From contig NZ_RJSF01000040.1 in assembly GCF_003725535.1 (NCBI RefSeq), forward strand, positions 489,407-553,406: a stretch of DNA of 64,000 nt, read 5' to 3'. Of the stretch, positions 24,915-34,249 are shown in pieces (positions within the stretch are counted from its first letter, which is position 1; each line of letters opens with the position of its first letter). This DNA is from Nocardioides pocheonensis. Its GTDB lineage: Bacteria; Actinomycetota; Actinomycetes; Propionibacteriales; Nocardioidaceae. Both the position numbers and the translations under genes were made by a program. The notes under the pieces were generated by a model. It saw only the letters and a list, made by a program, of their open reading frames with translations. It was not told the origin of the DNA and made no database searches.

Positions 24915-25403
24915 CTACCGGCGTAGAACCGGAGCAGGGTGCACTGGTGTGCCGGGGCGGTAGCGGTCCGATGCGGCGGAAGCAGTGTCGGTGGCCTTCG
25001 GCCAGGTCCACGCGTAGTAGACGACTCCTGCCAGCAGAGCGGCCTCAACGAGGCTGCCGAGAATGTAGTAGTAGTTCGACTCACCGATGGCGCCCCCCGC
25101 GATCGTGACTGCGTAGAGGGCGGCCAGGACAACGTTCGCCATCCGGGCGACCCTCGCTGGCAGGACAAGGCTGAGGAACACCATCAGACTGGGAACCATG
25201 ATGTAGATGGTCACGCCCAGCAAGAACCCTTGTCCGATGGTGAAAGCGAACATCTTGCCGGCCTCGATGTCGGCACGAATGTCGGATCGGTACAAGCTGA
25301 ACAAGTCCACGTACACGAAGATGAACAGCATGGATGCCCACAGTGCGGCGATCTTGATCCGCGGGCTGACCCAGGAGTCCTGATAGTCGGTAGTCGCGGA
25401 CAT
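24915..25403 (-). CDS. DUF6326-like four-helix membrane protein
   Basis: A 162-aa protein with about four hydrophobic segments. The N-terminal IKIAALWASMLFIFVYVDLFSLYRSDI is characteristic of the DUF6326 group, and later segments include FLLGVTIYIMVPSLMVFLSLVL and VVLAALYAVTIAGG. The C-terminal tail is soluble. Function is unknown for the family. It is the last gene of a minus-strand run with two DUF4386 proteins and a small membrane protein. Together they form a set of integral membrane proteins of unknown role. Confidence 0.75.
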   Translation of the reverse strand: MSATTDYQDSWVSPRIKIAALWASMLFIFVYVDLFSLYRSDIRADIEAGKMFAFTIGQGFLLGVTIYIMVPSLMVFLSLVLPARVARMANVVLAALYAVTIAGGAIGESNYYYILGSLVEAALLAGVVYYAWTWPKATDTASAASDRYRPGTPVHPAPVLRR

Positions 25404-25541
25404 TCGCGCCTCCCAAAGGCTGTTCGGCTCTGCGGGACCCGACGCCGGGACACGGAGGATTCCGCCTCCAGCTCAAGCCTCCACGGTGGTTCTGTGGGTC
25501 GGTAGAGGCGCAGGTCCCCATGCGTTGACTGCTCGGCCTAT

Positions 25542-26300
25542 CTAGATCTCGGAGGGATTCGAGACGGCCGCCGGACGGAAGCCGCGCGCGATCATCCAGA
25601 CCGCCAGCACCATCTCCTGAACGGCCAGCGGCAGGCTGAGCAGGTTCACCTCGGCGGAGTTGATCCCGACCACTCCGTACATCGCGAGCAGGTAGGCGGC
25701 CGCGTAGAGCGGGACCCCGATGAGACCCCATGACGCGATCCAGCGAGGGACGATCCGCGACCGGTACAGCAGGACGTAGAACAGGGCGCCGCCAAAGCAG
25801 AACACCAGCGACATGATGGCGCTGGCGCCATCCGAATCGATCACCAGGGTGCCCAGGCGCACTCCTGCTGGCGAGGCCGTGCCCGGTCCGGCCGACATGG
25901 TTTCGGCCAGGGGCACGAGCAGCAGCCATGCGGTGGCGACGATGACGTAGGTGGTCGCCTCGACCGCACCCCGGATGATCAGGTAGCCCGTAGCCAGCAC
26001 TCCGTCCAGGCGGCGCAACATGGGGAAGAGCACCGCGGGCACCAATGCGAGCGAGAGGCCCATGACAAGCACCAGGAGCGCCCCTGTCGCGACGGCGTCA
26101 GGGTGCTTCGCGGCATACGCGAGCGGGTCGTCCGCGTTGTGCACCGGGAAGTAGGTGATGGCCTTGCTGAGGACCCCGGACGCCGTCCCGATGATGTACA
26201 GGATCCCCGCTGTCGTGGCCACTGCCCTGTGCTCACGCAAACGCGTGCCGGTCCGAGAGTCGATCTGGATGTGTGGTGAATGCAACGTCGTGGACGACAT
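25542..26300 (-). CDS. DUF4386 family membrane protein (first of two)
   Basis: A 252-aa integral membrane protein with six to seven helices (TTAGILYIIGTASGVL, GALLVLVMGLSLALVPAVLFPML, TYVIVATAWLLLVPLA, FCFGGALFYVLLYRSRIVPRWIASWGLIGVPLYAAAYLLAMYG). The motif LYRSRIVPRWIASWGLIG matches the DUF4386 signature. Start 26300 is supported by GAGGAGG in the leader. Function unknown. A second DUF4386 gene lies 80 nt upstream in the same direction, so this looks like an old tandem duplication within an operon. Confidence 0.8.
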   Translation of the reverse strand: MSSTTLHSPHIQIDSRTGTRLREHRAVATTAGILYIIGTASGVLSKAITYFPVHNADDPLAYAAKHPDAVATGALLVLVMGLSLALVPAVLFPMLRRLDGVLATGYLIIRGAVEATTYVIVATAWLLLVPLAETMSAGPGTASPAGVRLGTLVIDSDGASAIMSLVFCFGGALFYVLLYRSRIVPRWIASWGLIGVPLYAAAYLLAMYGVVGINSAEVNLLSLPLAVQEMVLAVWMIARGFRPAAVSNPSEI

Positions 26301-26380
26301 GGCCCACACGCCTCCTCTCAATCTGAGTTGTTCATCTAGAAGCCCGGCGAGGGGACGTCGGGAGCAGGCAGTCGGTGTCA

Positions 26381-27133
26381 CTAGCCAGCGGCGATCCGCG
26401 TGCTGCCCGCATCCGAACGGGCGCCGTCGCGGAGCCCGAAGAGGATCAGGTATCCGACGATCCAGAGCTCGCCGACGGTCGCGGGGACGATCAGCAATCC
26501 GGCAACGAGATCTGCGTTCGCGAATATGTAGCTGACGAACGTGCTCAGGACGTAGCCGGCTCCGCCGAGCATGAGCAGCTGGCCCAGCGTCCGCGGCAGC
26601 CATCGTGACTGGAGCGCGAGCCAGCCCATCGGGATCAGCCAGAGGCCGAAGAACAGGCCCCCGACTCCCCAGAGGTGGCCGCTGATGACGTACAGAAGTT
26701 GCACGGTCGCTGCGGTGCCGCCTGAGACGGCCAACGACTTGTCACCCGACACGTCGAGAGCTGTGGCGAGTAGCGCGGCGCTCCCCAGGATTGCCACCGC
26801 GTTGACCATCCCGAAGACGGCGATGAGACCCGCGGCGAACATGTCGATGCCGCGGAACAAGCGGTAGAACCACACGGCCGCCAGCGCCTGCGTCAGCACG
26901 ATGCCCAGCTCGAGCACGATGCCCAGACGCGTCATCGACGTGTGGTCGACCCGGTTCGACAGTGTGCTCTCCGGGTCGTCGGCGACGTAGAGCTGACCGC
27001 GAACGAGCTGGTACCCGAGGGCTCCGGTGACCGCCAGTCCCAGGTACAGAAGTCCGGTGGTGCGTGCCGTGCCGGCAAGCCCGACTGGAGACCGCTCGGA
27101 GCCCGTCCCGGCGCTCGTGTTCGTCGTGGTCAT
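26381..27133 (-). CDS. DUF4386 family membrane protein (second of two)
   Basis: A 250-aa protein. RTTGLLYLGLAVTGALGYQLVRGQLYVADDPESTL...LGIVLELGIVLTQALAAVWFYRLFRG...LWGVGGLFFGLWLIPMGWLALQSRWLPRTLGQLLMLGGAGYVL follows the DUF4386 layout, with six helices and an extracellular loop after helix 1. It is diverged from the neighbouring DUF4386 copy and clearly not a recent duplicate. It is probably co-transcribed with the 113-aa membrane protein upstream (33-nt gap). Function unknown. Confidence 0.82.
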   Translation of the reverse strand: MTTTNTSAGTGSERSPVGLAGTARTTGLLYLGLAVTGALGYQLVRGQLYVADDPESTLSNRVDHTSMTRLGIVLELGIVLTQALAAVWFYRLFRGIDMFAAGLIAVFGMVNAVAILGSAALLATALDVSGDKSLAVSGGTAATVQLLYVISGHLWGVGGLFFGLWLIPMGWLALQSRWLPRTLGQLLMLGGAGYVLSTFVSYIFANADLVAGLLIVPATVGELWIVGYLILFGLRDGARSDAGSTRIAAG

Positions 27134-27166
27134 TGCAGACTCCTCTCAAGACAGAGTGAAGTTGGG

Positions 27167-27508
27167 TCAGAACTTGCCCAGCGCGATCTCCGAGAGCAAG
27201 AGGACCAGGGGAAGGACGCCGACAGCCGTGGACACTGCCACCAAACGGGCACGCTCCCGGTGCCGAACGATCGCAATGAGTCCCGTGACGAAGGCCCCGA
27301 CCGCGCACGCCCAGATGCCCACGCCCCACACCGTTTGTGCCCAGCTGTCGGAGTAACTGTCCGCTGGCTCGACGATGTCGAGCGCAAAACCGAGCACGAG
27401 CAGAACAATGCCCGTGAGGCTCAGACCTGCAAGCGTGACCGCCCGTCGGCCGAGGCGAGTGCCAGGCCACCCCCACACTCCGAGACGGGTGCCTGACGGC
27501 GTCGTCAT
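27167..27508 (-). CDS. Small three-to-four-helix membrane protein
   Basis: A 113-aa protein: MTTPSGTRLGVWGWPGTRLGRRAVTLAGLSLTGIVLLVLGFAL..., then WAQTVWGVGIWACAVGAFVTGLIAIV and LVAVSTAVGVLPLVLLLSEIAL. Three clear transmembrane segments are visible, with a basic loop RHRERAR between the last two. Not recognised. It is the first gene of the minus-strand membrane-protein run and lies 33 nt before the second DUF4386 gene. Confidence 0.65.
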   Translation of the reverse strand: MTTPSGTRLGVWGWPGTRLGRRAVTLAGLSLTGIVLLVLGFALDIVEPADSYSDSWAQTVWGVGIWACAVGAFVTGLIAIVRHRERARLVAVSTAVGVLPLVLLLSEIALGKF

Positions 27509-27850
27509 ATTCCTAATCTCGCCGTGACGTGGTCGGGCAGCCAGAGTCCAAAGGCCTCAGGTCCAGTGCCGCCCAGGTCTTGGCCTCATGGCTGACACGG
27601 CTGCTTCAAATCGGGTAAGGCAGCACCGGCCAGCGTGCCACCAGCGGGTGCGACCGAAGCGGCCGGCTCCGCCGCGACCCCGTCGGCTCCGATGAGCGTC
27701 ATACGGCCGCTTGTCCGCGCGGGCCATGGCGGACGTGCGCCAAGACCGCCTGGTGTCTCGCGTCACCCACTTCGACAGCTGAGTTGTGAGCGCGCAGTCT
27801 CCCAGGCTGGCGTCGAACGATGTGTCTGGTCGACGCGATACGTTGCACCC
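27509..27850. other. Divergent intergenic region, no gene seen
   Basis: 342 bp between the minus-strand membrane-protein operon and the plus-strand SRPBCC gene. Open frames here are Arg/Pro-rich and overlap on both strands. It should contain both promoters; GATACG at 27837-27842 stands 8 nt before the SRPBCC start and may be its -10 region, but this is weak. Confidence 0.45.
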
Positions 27851-28285
27851 ATGCCCACTGTGCAGCGCAGCATCACGATCGATCGGCCAATCGCAGAGGT
27901 CTTTGCGTTCTTCGCCGACGTGAGCAACGACCCGAAGTGGCGCGGTCACGGCGTGAAGGAGATCTCGCTCGAGGGCGAGATGCGCCAGGGTGCGCACGTC
28001 CACCAGAAGATCGCAGCCGGGCCTTTCGGTGCTGCTGTGAAGGCCGACATGGACGTCGTCGCCTACCAGCTGGACAGAGCCCTCGGGTTCCAGGTGACCA
28101 CCGGCCCCTTGCGTCCCCGCGTTGACTTCACCTTCACGCGGGCCGACACCGGCACCACGGTCGACTTCTCGATCACTGCGCCCCTGACCGGGATCAAGAA
28201 AGCGTTCATGGGCACAATGGTTGAGAAGAACATGGCCCAGGAAGCCGCAGCGCTCGACGAGGCGAAGCGCCTGCTCGAGGGCTAG
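27851..28285 (+). CDS. SRPBCC-family (polyketide cyclase-like) protein
   Basis: A 144-aa protein: MPTVQRSITIDRPIAEVFAFFADVSNDPKWRGHGVKEI...TTVDFSITAPLTGIKKAFMGTMVEKNMAQEAAALDEAKRLLEG. The START/Bet v1 helix-grip pattern is complete, with PIAEVFAFFADVSNDPKW at the N-terminus and a long C-terminal helix. Members bind hydrophobic ligands; no catalytic residue is apparent. Start ATG 27851 gives the canonical N-terminal strand. The frame upstream to 27635 is not protein-like. It is a single-gene transcript. Confidence 0.85.
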   Translation: MPTVQRSITIDRPIAEVFAFFADVSNDPKWRGHGVKEISLEGEMRQGAHVHQKIAAGPFGAAVKADMDVVAYQLDRALGFQVTTGPLRPRVDFTFTRADTGTTVDFSITAPLTGIKKAFMGTMVEKNMAQEAAALDEAKRLLEG

Positions 28286-28558
28286 AACGCGCCTGTCTGG
28301 GTCACGAGCGCGAACGCGACGAGCGCCCGGCAACACACTCAGGCAATGTGTGCATTCGCAGGCAGCGTCACGTTCTGACGCGGGCCCGGGCTGGTTCCGG
28401 CCGGTGGCCGGTGACCTGCTGTTCGCATTGCTGATCGCCGTCATGCTGACCTCGGCAGGCTGGTACATCAGTAAGAACGGTTGGACGGCTACGGGCGGCT
28501 ACTGACAGGGACGTCCGCGAGGGTACGGCGACTTCGGTGCTGACCGGGCACGCTTCGG

Positions 28559-29617
28559 TCAGGCCGCGTCGACCCGGTGGGACGATCCGGAACTGCCGGC
28601 GGTCCAGGCGTTCGGGAGGGCGGCAGCGAGCGCGTGCTGCGCGCGCCAGCCGGTGCAGTGTCCGGGTACGACCAGGCTGGGTGCCATCGCGGTCAGCGCT
28701 TCGATCGTTGGTGCGATCACGGGCTCAAAGGCGAGGCCGCTCAGATGCAGGCCTCCGACCAGCGCCGCCACATCAGAGACTCCGGTAAGCCGCTGGGCAT
28801 GTCGCACGATGTTGACGGCTCCGGCATGACCGCAGCCGGTAAGGACCACCAGCCCGCGACCACGCACGTGGACCACCAGTGCCTGGTCGTCCACCACGTC
28901 GGGATCATGGCGCCACGCGGTCCCGGTCCATGCCTCGTGCGCTGCCGGCATGCCTCGCTCGAACTCCGTGGTCCGGTCGACCTCACCAGTGATCAAGACA
29001 CAGTCGTCAACCAACAGCGACGGTTGGCGCCTCTCCACGAGCGCAAAGCCTTCGGCCTCCAACGCTCGCCGGCTGAGCGTCGGCATCTCCAGGGGGTCCG
29101 CACCAGGAACGGCCAATCGGCGACGGGTCCACGCCATCGGGTGCACCACCATGGGCATCGACCGACCAGCGCACCTCGTCGCCAGCCCCGCGAGCCCACC
29201 GACGTGATCGAAGTGACCGTGACTGAGGACCACACCTTGAACCCCGCGCAGGTCGATCCCCAGACGGTCGGCATTGACCATCATCGCGTCGGGCGACAGG
29301 CCGGCGTCGAACAGCAGCGACGTCGTGGACGCGTCACGTCGCACGGTCACCAGCGCCGAGAAACCGTGCTCGGCCCGAAGACCAACCACCGTCTCACCGC
29401 CCTCAAACTGAGGTGCCTCGGCGTGACCTGCGCCGAAGGACACGCGGGTGGTCCGCTCATCGCCCTGCAACAGCGCGTCGTACACGTTGTCGACCAGGGT
29501 GGTCACGATCACCTCGTCGACGGGTTCCAACCCGATCGGGTCGATCGCATCACCCAGAGCCGGTCGAGGCGCAACGAGTGCCACATCCAACCCTGTCCCG
29601 CTGGCTCCCTCACACAT
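28559..29617 (-). CDS. MBL-fold hydrolase (RFAP-synthase-like group)
   Basis: A 352-aa protein beginning MCEGASGTGLDVALV; start 29617 was preferred to 29680 because AGAAGG precedes it at good spacing. The motif GVVLSHGHFDHVGG near residue 129 is the HxHxDH zinc site. Further ligands are in VVLTGCGHAGAVNIVRHA and LVVPGHCTGW. The order SHGHFDH...GCGHAG...GGLHL...PGHCTG is typical of the MBL subgroup related to archaeal beta-RFAP synthase and various uncharacterised hydrolases. The substrate is unknown. It is divergent from the cobalamin riboswitch and cobN that follow, and it is not obviously part of the B12 pathway. Confidence 0.8.
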   Translation of the reverse strand: MCEGASGTGLDVALVAPRPALGDAIDPIGLEPVDEVIVTTLVDNVYDALLQGDERTTRVSFGAGHAEAPQFEGGETVVGLRAEHGFSALVTVRRDASTTSLLFDAGLSPDAMMVNADRLGIDLRGVQGVVLSHGHFDHVGGLAGLATRCAGRSMPMVVHPMAWTRRRLAVPGADPLEMPTLSRRALEAEGFALVERRQPSLLVDDCVLITGEVDRTTEFERGMPAAHEAWTGTAWRHDPDVVDDQALVVHVRGRGLVVLTGCGHAGAVNIVRHAQRLTGVSDVAALVGGLHLSGLAFEPVIAPTIEALTAMAPSLVVPGHCTGWRAQHALAAALPNAWTAGSSGSSHRVDAA

Positions 29618-29794
29618 GCGCAAACCTTCTCTCCCAGCTCGGCAAAGGCCCATCCGAATCGGGTCAATCACAACTCTCACACACCATCAAGGCCTGGACA
29701 CGACACCGACGAGCGCCCGCGTCTTTCAGGTCGGCATGACCCGCCAGCGGTGCGGGGGTCGTCCGGGTCGGCGCGCCTGGGTCGCCTAGGCTGG

Positions 29795-29925
29795 GCGCAC
29801 AGTTCCCGTGTGACCAGGAACCCGGTGCGAGTCCGGGGCGGTTCCGCCACTGTGACGCCGACGTCCACGAGAGTCGGCGCAGCCAGACACTGGGCACGGG
29901 AATCCCGACCACGAGGGGCGAGAAC
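29795..29925 (+). promoter_or_regulatory. Cobalamin riboswitch controlling cobN-cobF-cobK
   Basis: The conserved B12 box core GCCACTGTGA is at 29846-29855, preceded by GAACCCGGTGCGAGTCCGG. The trailing element AGCCAGAC lies at 29881-29888. A -10-like TAGGCT at 29787-29792 would start the leader. A second hairpin region (GAGGGGCGAGAACCCC) overlaps the Shine-Dalgarno GAGGAGGA at 29929-29936, so control of translation start by adenosylcobalamin is likely. It is the only element between the divergent MBL gene and cobN. Confidence 0.92.
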
Positions 29926-29939
29926 CCCGAGGAGGACCC

Positions 29940-32900
29940 GTGCGCATCGCGCTCCTGTCGACATCCGATACCGATCTGCTCTCCGCCCGGGCCTCCGGCG
30001 CCGACTACGTCTGGGCGAACCCGTCGCGACCAGGGCACCAGTCGATGGCCGAGACCATCGACGGTGCAGACCTCGTGATCGGCCGCATCCTCGGGTCGCC
30101 CTACGACCTCTGCGAGGGGTTCGCGCGGATCCGCGGGTCGCGGATGCCGGTCGTGATGCTCGGCGGTGAACAACAGCCCAGCGCCGAGCTGATGGAGCTG
30201 TCCACCGTGCCGATGGGCGTGGCCGCCGAGGCCCATCGCTACCTCGCCGAGGGCGGGCCTGCGAACCTCGCTCAGCTGCACGCTTTTCTGTCCGACACCG
30301 TGCTGCTCACCGGCGAAGGATTTGAGCCGCCGGCCGAGATCCCGGCCTGGGGTGTCCTCGGTCGGCCGGACGCCGACCCGGACAAGCTTCGGGTCGGGGT
30401 GCTGTTCTACCGGGCCCACCAGGCGAGCGGGAACAACGCGTTCGCGCACGCACTCGCCGATGCCGTCGACGCCACCGGTCTGGCTGTCGGCGTACCGATC
30501 TTCAGCTCGTCACTGCGAGCCGCGCCCGACGACCTGTATGCCGAGCTCGGCACCCTTGACGCACTGGTCGTGACCGTCCTCGCAGCCGGGGGGAGCGTGC
30601 CCGCCTCTGCCTCGGCCGGCGGGGACGACGAGTCCTGGGACATCGCCCGGATGGCGGCCCTGGACATCCCGATCCTCCAGGGGCTGTGCCTGACCAGCAG
30701 CCGCGACGAGTGGGCCGCGTCGGACGACGGTGTGACTCCGCTGGACTCCGCCAGCCAGATCGCGATCCCCGAGTTCGACGGGCGCATCATCACGGTGCCG
30801 TTCTCCTTCAAGGAGATCGACGAAGACGGGCTGCCGCGCTACGTCGCCGACCCCGAGCGCTGTGCCCGGGTTGCCGCGATCGCCGTCAACCACGCCCGGC
30901 TGAGGGCGCTGCCGCCTGCGCAGCGCAAGGTCGCCCTGGTGCTGAGCGCCTACCCGACCAAGCACGCGCGGGTCGGCAACGCGGTCGGGCTGGACACTCC
31001 GGTCTCGGCGATCAGGCTGCTGCGGCGGATGCGCGCCGAGGGCTACGACCTCGGCGCCCCGGGGGACATCCCGGGTCTGGACGAGCCCGATGACACGATC
31101 GCCGGCGACACCTTGATCCATGCACTGATCGCTGCTGGCGGACAGGACGAGGAGTGGCTCACCTCGGCTCAGCTCGACGGCAGCCACGTCCGGATCGCCG
31201 CCGAGGACTACCGGCGCTGGACGGCTGAGCTGCCGGCCAGGCTGATGGACCAGGTCGTCGCGGCGTGGGGTCCGGCGCCGGGGTCCCTCTTCGTCAACGG
31301 CCGGCGTGAGATCGTGCTCGCCACCCTTCGGGCCGGCAACATCGTCTTGCTCATCCAGCCGCCGCGCGGCTTCGGGGAGAACCCGGTCGCGATCTACCAC
31401 GACCCCGATCTCGCGCCGTCGCACCACTACCTGGCGGCGTACCGGTGGCTGGAGAGCCCCGTCGAGGGTGGGGGCTTCGGTGCGCACGCGGTCGTCCACC
31501 TCGGCAAGCACGGCTCCCTGGAGTGGCTGCCCGGCAAGAACGCAGCGCTGTCCGCAGGCTGTGCCACCGACGCCGCGATCGGCAGCCTGCCGCTGATCTA
31601 CCCCTTCCTCGTCAACGATCCGGGGGAAGGCGCGCAGGCCAAGCGCCGCGCGCACGCGACCATCGTCGACCACCTGGTCCCGCCGATGGCCCGGGCCGAG
31701 ACGTACGGCGACATCGCCCGGCTCGAGCAGCTCCTGGACGAGCACGCCCAGATCGCCTCGATGGACCCTGCCAAGCTGCCGGCCGTCCGTGGCGAGATCT
31801 GGACGCTCATGCACGCCGCGGAGATGCATCGCGACCTCGGGCTCGATGAGCGTCCCGGCGACGAGGAGTTCGACGACTTCCTGCTGCACGTCGACGGCTG
31901 GCTGTGCGAGATCAAGGACGCCCAGATCCGCGACGGCCTGCACGTGCTGGGCCAGCCGCCGGCCGGCGAGGCCCGGGTCAACCTGGTGCTCGCCATCCTC
32001 CGCGCGGCCCAGGTGTGGGGCGGTGAGTCCGCGTCGGTTCCCGGTCTGCGCGCGGCCCTCGGTCTCAAGGAAGGAGCTGAGCCGACCACCGCCGTGGACG
32101 AGATCGAGCGCCAGGCCCGCGAGCTCGTCGAGCGGATGGAGGCGCTCGACTGGGACCCCGCCGCGGCCGGAGACCTGCACGACGACCCGGAGGTATGCCG
32201 GGTGCTGGCGTTCGCGGCGACCCAGGTGGTGCCGCGGCTTGGCCGAACCACCGACGAGCTGGACGCGTTGCTGCACGCCCTGGGCGGCGGCTTCGTCCCC
32301 GCGGGACCCTCGGGCTCGCCCCTGCGGGGCCTGGTCAACGTGCTCCCGACCGGCCGGAACTTCTACACCGTCGATCCGCGCGCGGTGCCGTCGCGACTGG
32401 CCTGGCAGACCGGCCAGGCGATGGCCGAGTCGCTGATCCGGCGCTACCTCGACGACACCGGCGACTACCCGTCCTCGGTAGGTCTGTCGGTGTGGGGCAC
32501 CTCGGCGATGCGCACCTCGGGCGACGACGTGGCGGAGGTGCTCGCGCTGCTCGGCGTGCGCCCGGAGTGGGACGAGGCTTCCCGGCGGGTCAGGGAGCTG
32601 ACCGTGATCCCGCTCGACGAGCTCGGCCGGCCACGGATCGACGTCACCGTGCGGATCTCGGGCTTCTTCCGCGACGCCTTCCCCCACGTGGTCGCCATGC
32701 TCGACGACGCGGTGCGGCTGGTGGCCGGCCTCGATGAGCCGGACGACCAGAACTTCGTGCGCGCGCACGCACGTGCCGACCTGGCCGAGCACGGCGACGA
32801 GCGCCGGGCCACCACGCGGATCTTCGGCTCGAAGCCGGGGTCGTACGGCGCGGGCATCCTCCAGCTGGTCGAGTCCGGCAGCTGGCGTGACGACAACGAC

Positions 32901-33533
32901 CTCGCCGAGGTCTACACCGCATGGGGTGGCTTCGCCTACGGCCGTGGTCTCGACGGCGCCCCGGCGGCTGACGACATGCGCGCCAGCTACCGGCGCATCA
33001 AGGTGGCCGCGAAGAACGTCGACACCCGCGAACACGACATCGCGGACTCCGACGACTACTTCCAGTACCACGGCGGCATGGTCGCGACCGTGCGTGCCCT
33101 GACCGGGACGGACCCCCGCGCGTACGTCGGTGACTCCACGTCGCCCGACGCCGTACGCACGCGGACCCTGCAGGAGGAGACCAACCGCGTCTTCCGTGCC
33201 CGGGTGGCCAATCCGCGCTGGATCGGTGCGATGCAGCGGCACGGCTACAAGGGCGCCTTCGAGCTTGCGGCGACCGTCGACTACCTCTTCGGCTTCGACG
33301 CCACCACCGGCGTGGTGCACGACTGGATGTACGAGACCCTCGCTCGCGAGTACGTCCTCGACGAGACCAACCAGGCCTTCATGCGCCGGTCGAACCCGTG
33401 GGCCCTGCGGGGCATCGTCGAGCGGCTGCACGAGGCGGCCGACCGGGGTCTCTGGGCCGAGCCCGACCCCGAGGTGGTGGCGGCGATGCAGCAGGTCTAC
33501 CTGGAGCTCGAGGGCGACCTGGAGGACCGGTGA
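29940..33533 (+). CDS. cobN: Cobaltochelatase subunit CobN
   Basis: A 1197-aa large subunit of the aerobic ATP-dependent cobaltochelatase, which inserts cobalt into hydrogenobyrinic acid a,c-diamide. Family landmarks include LVIGRILGSPYDLCEGFARI, KVALVLSAYPTKHARVGNAVGLDTP, AVVHLGKHGSLEWLPGKNAALS, LPLIYPFLVNDPGEGAQAKRRAHA, IYHDPDLAPSHHYLAAYRW and TNRVFRARVANPRWIGAMQRHGYKGAFELAATVDYLFGFDATTG. GTG 29940 follows GAGGAGGA. It overlaps cobF by 4 nt. Its ATPase partners are not CobS/CobT but probably the ChlI/ChlD-like fusion at 38903-40906, as in other actinobacteria. Confidence 0.97.
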   Translation: MRIALLSTSDTDLLSARASGADYVWANPSRPGHQSMAETIDGADLVIGRILGSPYDLCEGFARIRGSRMPVVMLGGEQQPSAELMELSTVPMGVAAEAHRYLAEGGPANLAQLHAFLSDTVLLTGEGFEPPAEIPAWGVLGRPDADPDKLRVGVLFYRAHQASGNNAFAHALADAVDATGLAVGVPIFSSSLRAAPDDLYAELGTLDALVVTVLAAGGSVPASASAGGDDESWDIARMAALDIPILQGLCLTSSRDEWAASDDGVTPLDSASQIAIPEFDGRIITVPFSFKEIDEDGLPRYVADPERCARVAAIAVNHARLRALPPAQRKVALVLSAYPTKHARVGNAVGLDTPVSAIRLLRRMRAEGYDLGAPGDIPGLDEPDDTIAGDTLIHALIAAGGQDEEWLTSAQLDGSHVRIAAEDYRRWTAELPARLMDQVVAAWGPAPGSLFVNGRREIVLATLRAGNIVLLIQPPRGFGENPVAIYHDPDLAPSHHYLAAYRWLESPVEGGGFGAHAVVHLGKHGSLEWLPGKNAALSAGCATDAAIGSLPLIYPFLVNDPGEGAQAKRRAHATIVDHLVPPMARAETYGDIARLEQLLDEHAQIASMDPAKLPAVRGEIWTLMHAAEMHRDLGLDERPGDEEFDDFLLHVDGWLCEIKDAQIRDGLHVLGQPPAGEARVNLVLAILRAAQVWGGESASVPGLRAALGLKEGAEPTTAVDEIERQARELVERMEALDWDPAAAGDLHDDPEVCRVLAFAATQVVPRLGRTTDELDALLHALGGGFVPAGPSGSPLRGLVNVLPTGRNFYTVDPRAVPSRLAWQTGQAMAESLIRRYLDDTGDYPSSVGLSVWGTSAMRTSGDDVAEVLALLGVRPEWDEASRRVRELTVIPLDELGRPRIDVTVRISGFFRDAFPHVVAMLDDAVRLVAGLDEPDDQNFVRAHARADLAEHGDERRATTRIFGSKPGSYGAGILQLVESGSWRDDNDLAEVYTAWGGFAYGRGLDGAPAADDMRASYRRIKVAAKNVDTREHDIADSDDYFQYHGGMVATVRALTGTDPRAYVGDSTSPDAVRTRTLQEETNRVFRARVANPRWIGAMQRHGYKGAFELAATVDYLFGFDATTGVVHDWMYETLAREYVLDETNQAFMRRSNPWALRGIVERLHEAADRGLWAEPDPEVVAAMQQVYLELEGDLEDR

Positions 33534-34249
33534 GGCGGGTCCGCGTCGTCGGCATCGGGATGGGCCCGCAGCACGTCACCGCCGAGGCAGCTGAGGCCCT
33601 GCGCTCGCTCGACCGGGTGCTGGCGTTCGGGAAGGGCGAGGACGACCCGCTGCTGGCGATCCGGGCCGAGGTGTGCCGCCAGTACGGCGATCCGCCGCTC
33701 GTCCACGTCCCCGACCCGCCGCGCGACCGGGTCGATCCGGAGGACTACCCGGCCGCCGTGCGCACCTGGCACGCGGCTCGGGTCGCCGCTCTCCGGTCGG
33801 CAATCGACGAGCGACCCGGAGTGGTCGGGATGCTGGTCTGGGGCGACCCGTCGCTCTACGACTCGACGCTGCGGCTGCTCGACGCGCTCGACGACGTCGC
33901 CTACGACGTGGTGCCGGGCATCTCCGCGCCCCAGCTGCTCGCCGCCCGCCACCGGGTCGTGCTGCACGGGATCGGCGAGCCCGTGCACCTGACGACCGGG
34001 AGACGGCTCGGCGAGGCGATCGCCGCCGGACACGACAATGTGCTCGCGATGCTCAACCGCGACGTCGATCTGACCGGACTCGAGGAGTGGCAGATCTGGT
34101 GGGGCGCGAACCTGGGAGCCCCCGGCGAACAGCTCGTCAGCGGTCGGGTCGGCGACGTGGCCGACGAGATCGGCACCGCACGGGAGCGGGCCCGCTCCGC
34201 CGACGGCTGGATGATGGACCTCTTCCTGCTGCGGCGGACCCCGCGATGA
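33530..34249 (+). CDS. cobF: Precorrin-6A synthase (deacetylating) CobF
   Basis: A 239-aa SAM-dependent methyltransferase that methylates C-1 of precorrin-5 and releases acetate. The start RRVRVVGIGMGPQHVTAEAAEAL, the SAM-loop VGMLVWGDPSLYDST, and VVPGISAPQLLAARH with HGIGEPVHLTTGRRL are family landmarks. GTG 33530 overlaps the cobN stop as GTGA, so translation is coupled. CobF is specific to the aerobic pathway, which agrees with cobN, cobG and cobK here. Confidence 0.95.
   Translation: MRRVRVVGIGMGPQHVTAEAAEALRSLDRVLAFGKGEDDPLLAIRAEVCRQYGDPPLVHVPDPPRDRVDPEDYPAAVRTWHAARVAALRSAIDERPGVVGMLVWGDPSLYDSTLRLLDALDDVAYDVVPGISAPQLLAARHRVVLHGIGEPVHLTTGRRLGEAIAAGHDNVLAMLNRDVDLTGLEEWQIWWGANLGAPGEQLVSGRVGDVADEIGTARERARSADGWMMDLFLLRRTPR

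Noticed and set aside
28402-28505. Short hydrophobic ORF (VAGDLLFALLIAVMLTSAGWYIS...)
   Set aside because: It might encode a 33-aa membrane peptide, but there is no ribosome-binding site or conserved context; possibly a transporter remnant.
29787-29792. Reading the MBL gene at 28559-29617 as part of the B12 pathway
   Set aside because: It is divergent from the riboswitch and cobN and has no known cobalamin-related family; proximity alone was not enough.
30510-33431. 973-codon open frame antisense to cobN
   Set aside because: cobN is unmistakable; the opposite strand frame is His/Arg/Val-rich antisense text.
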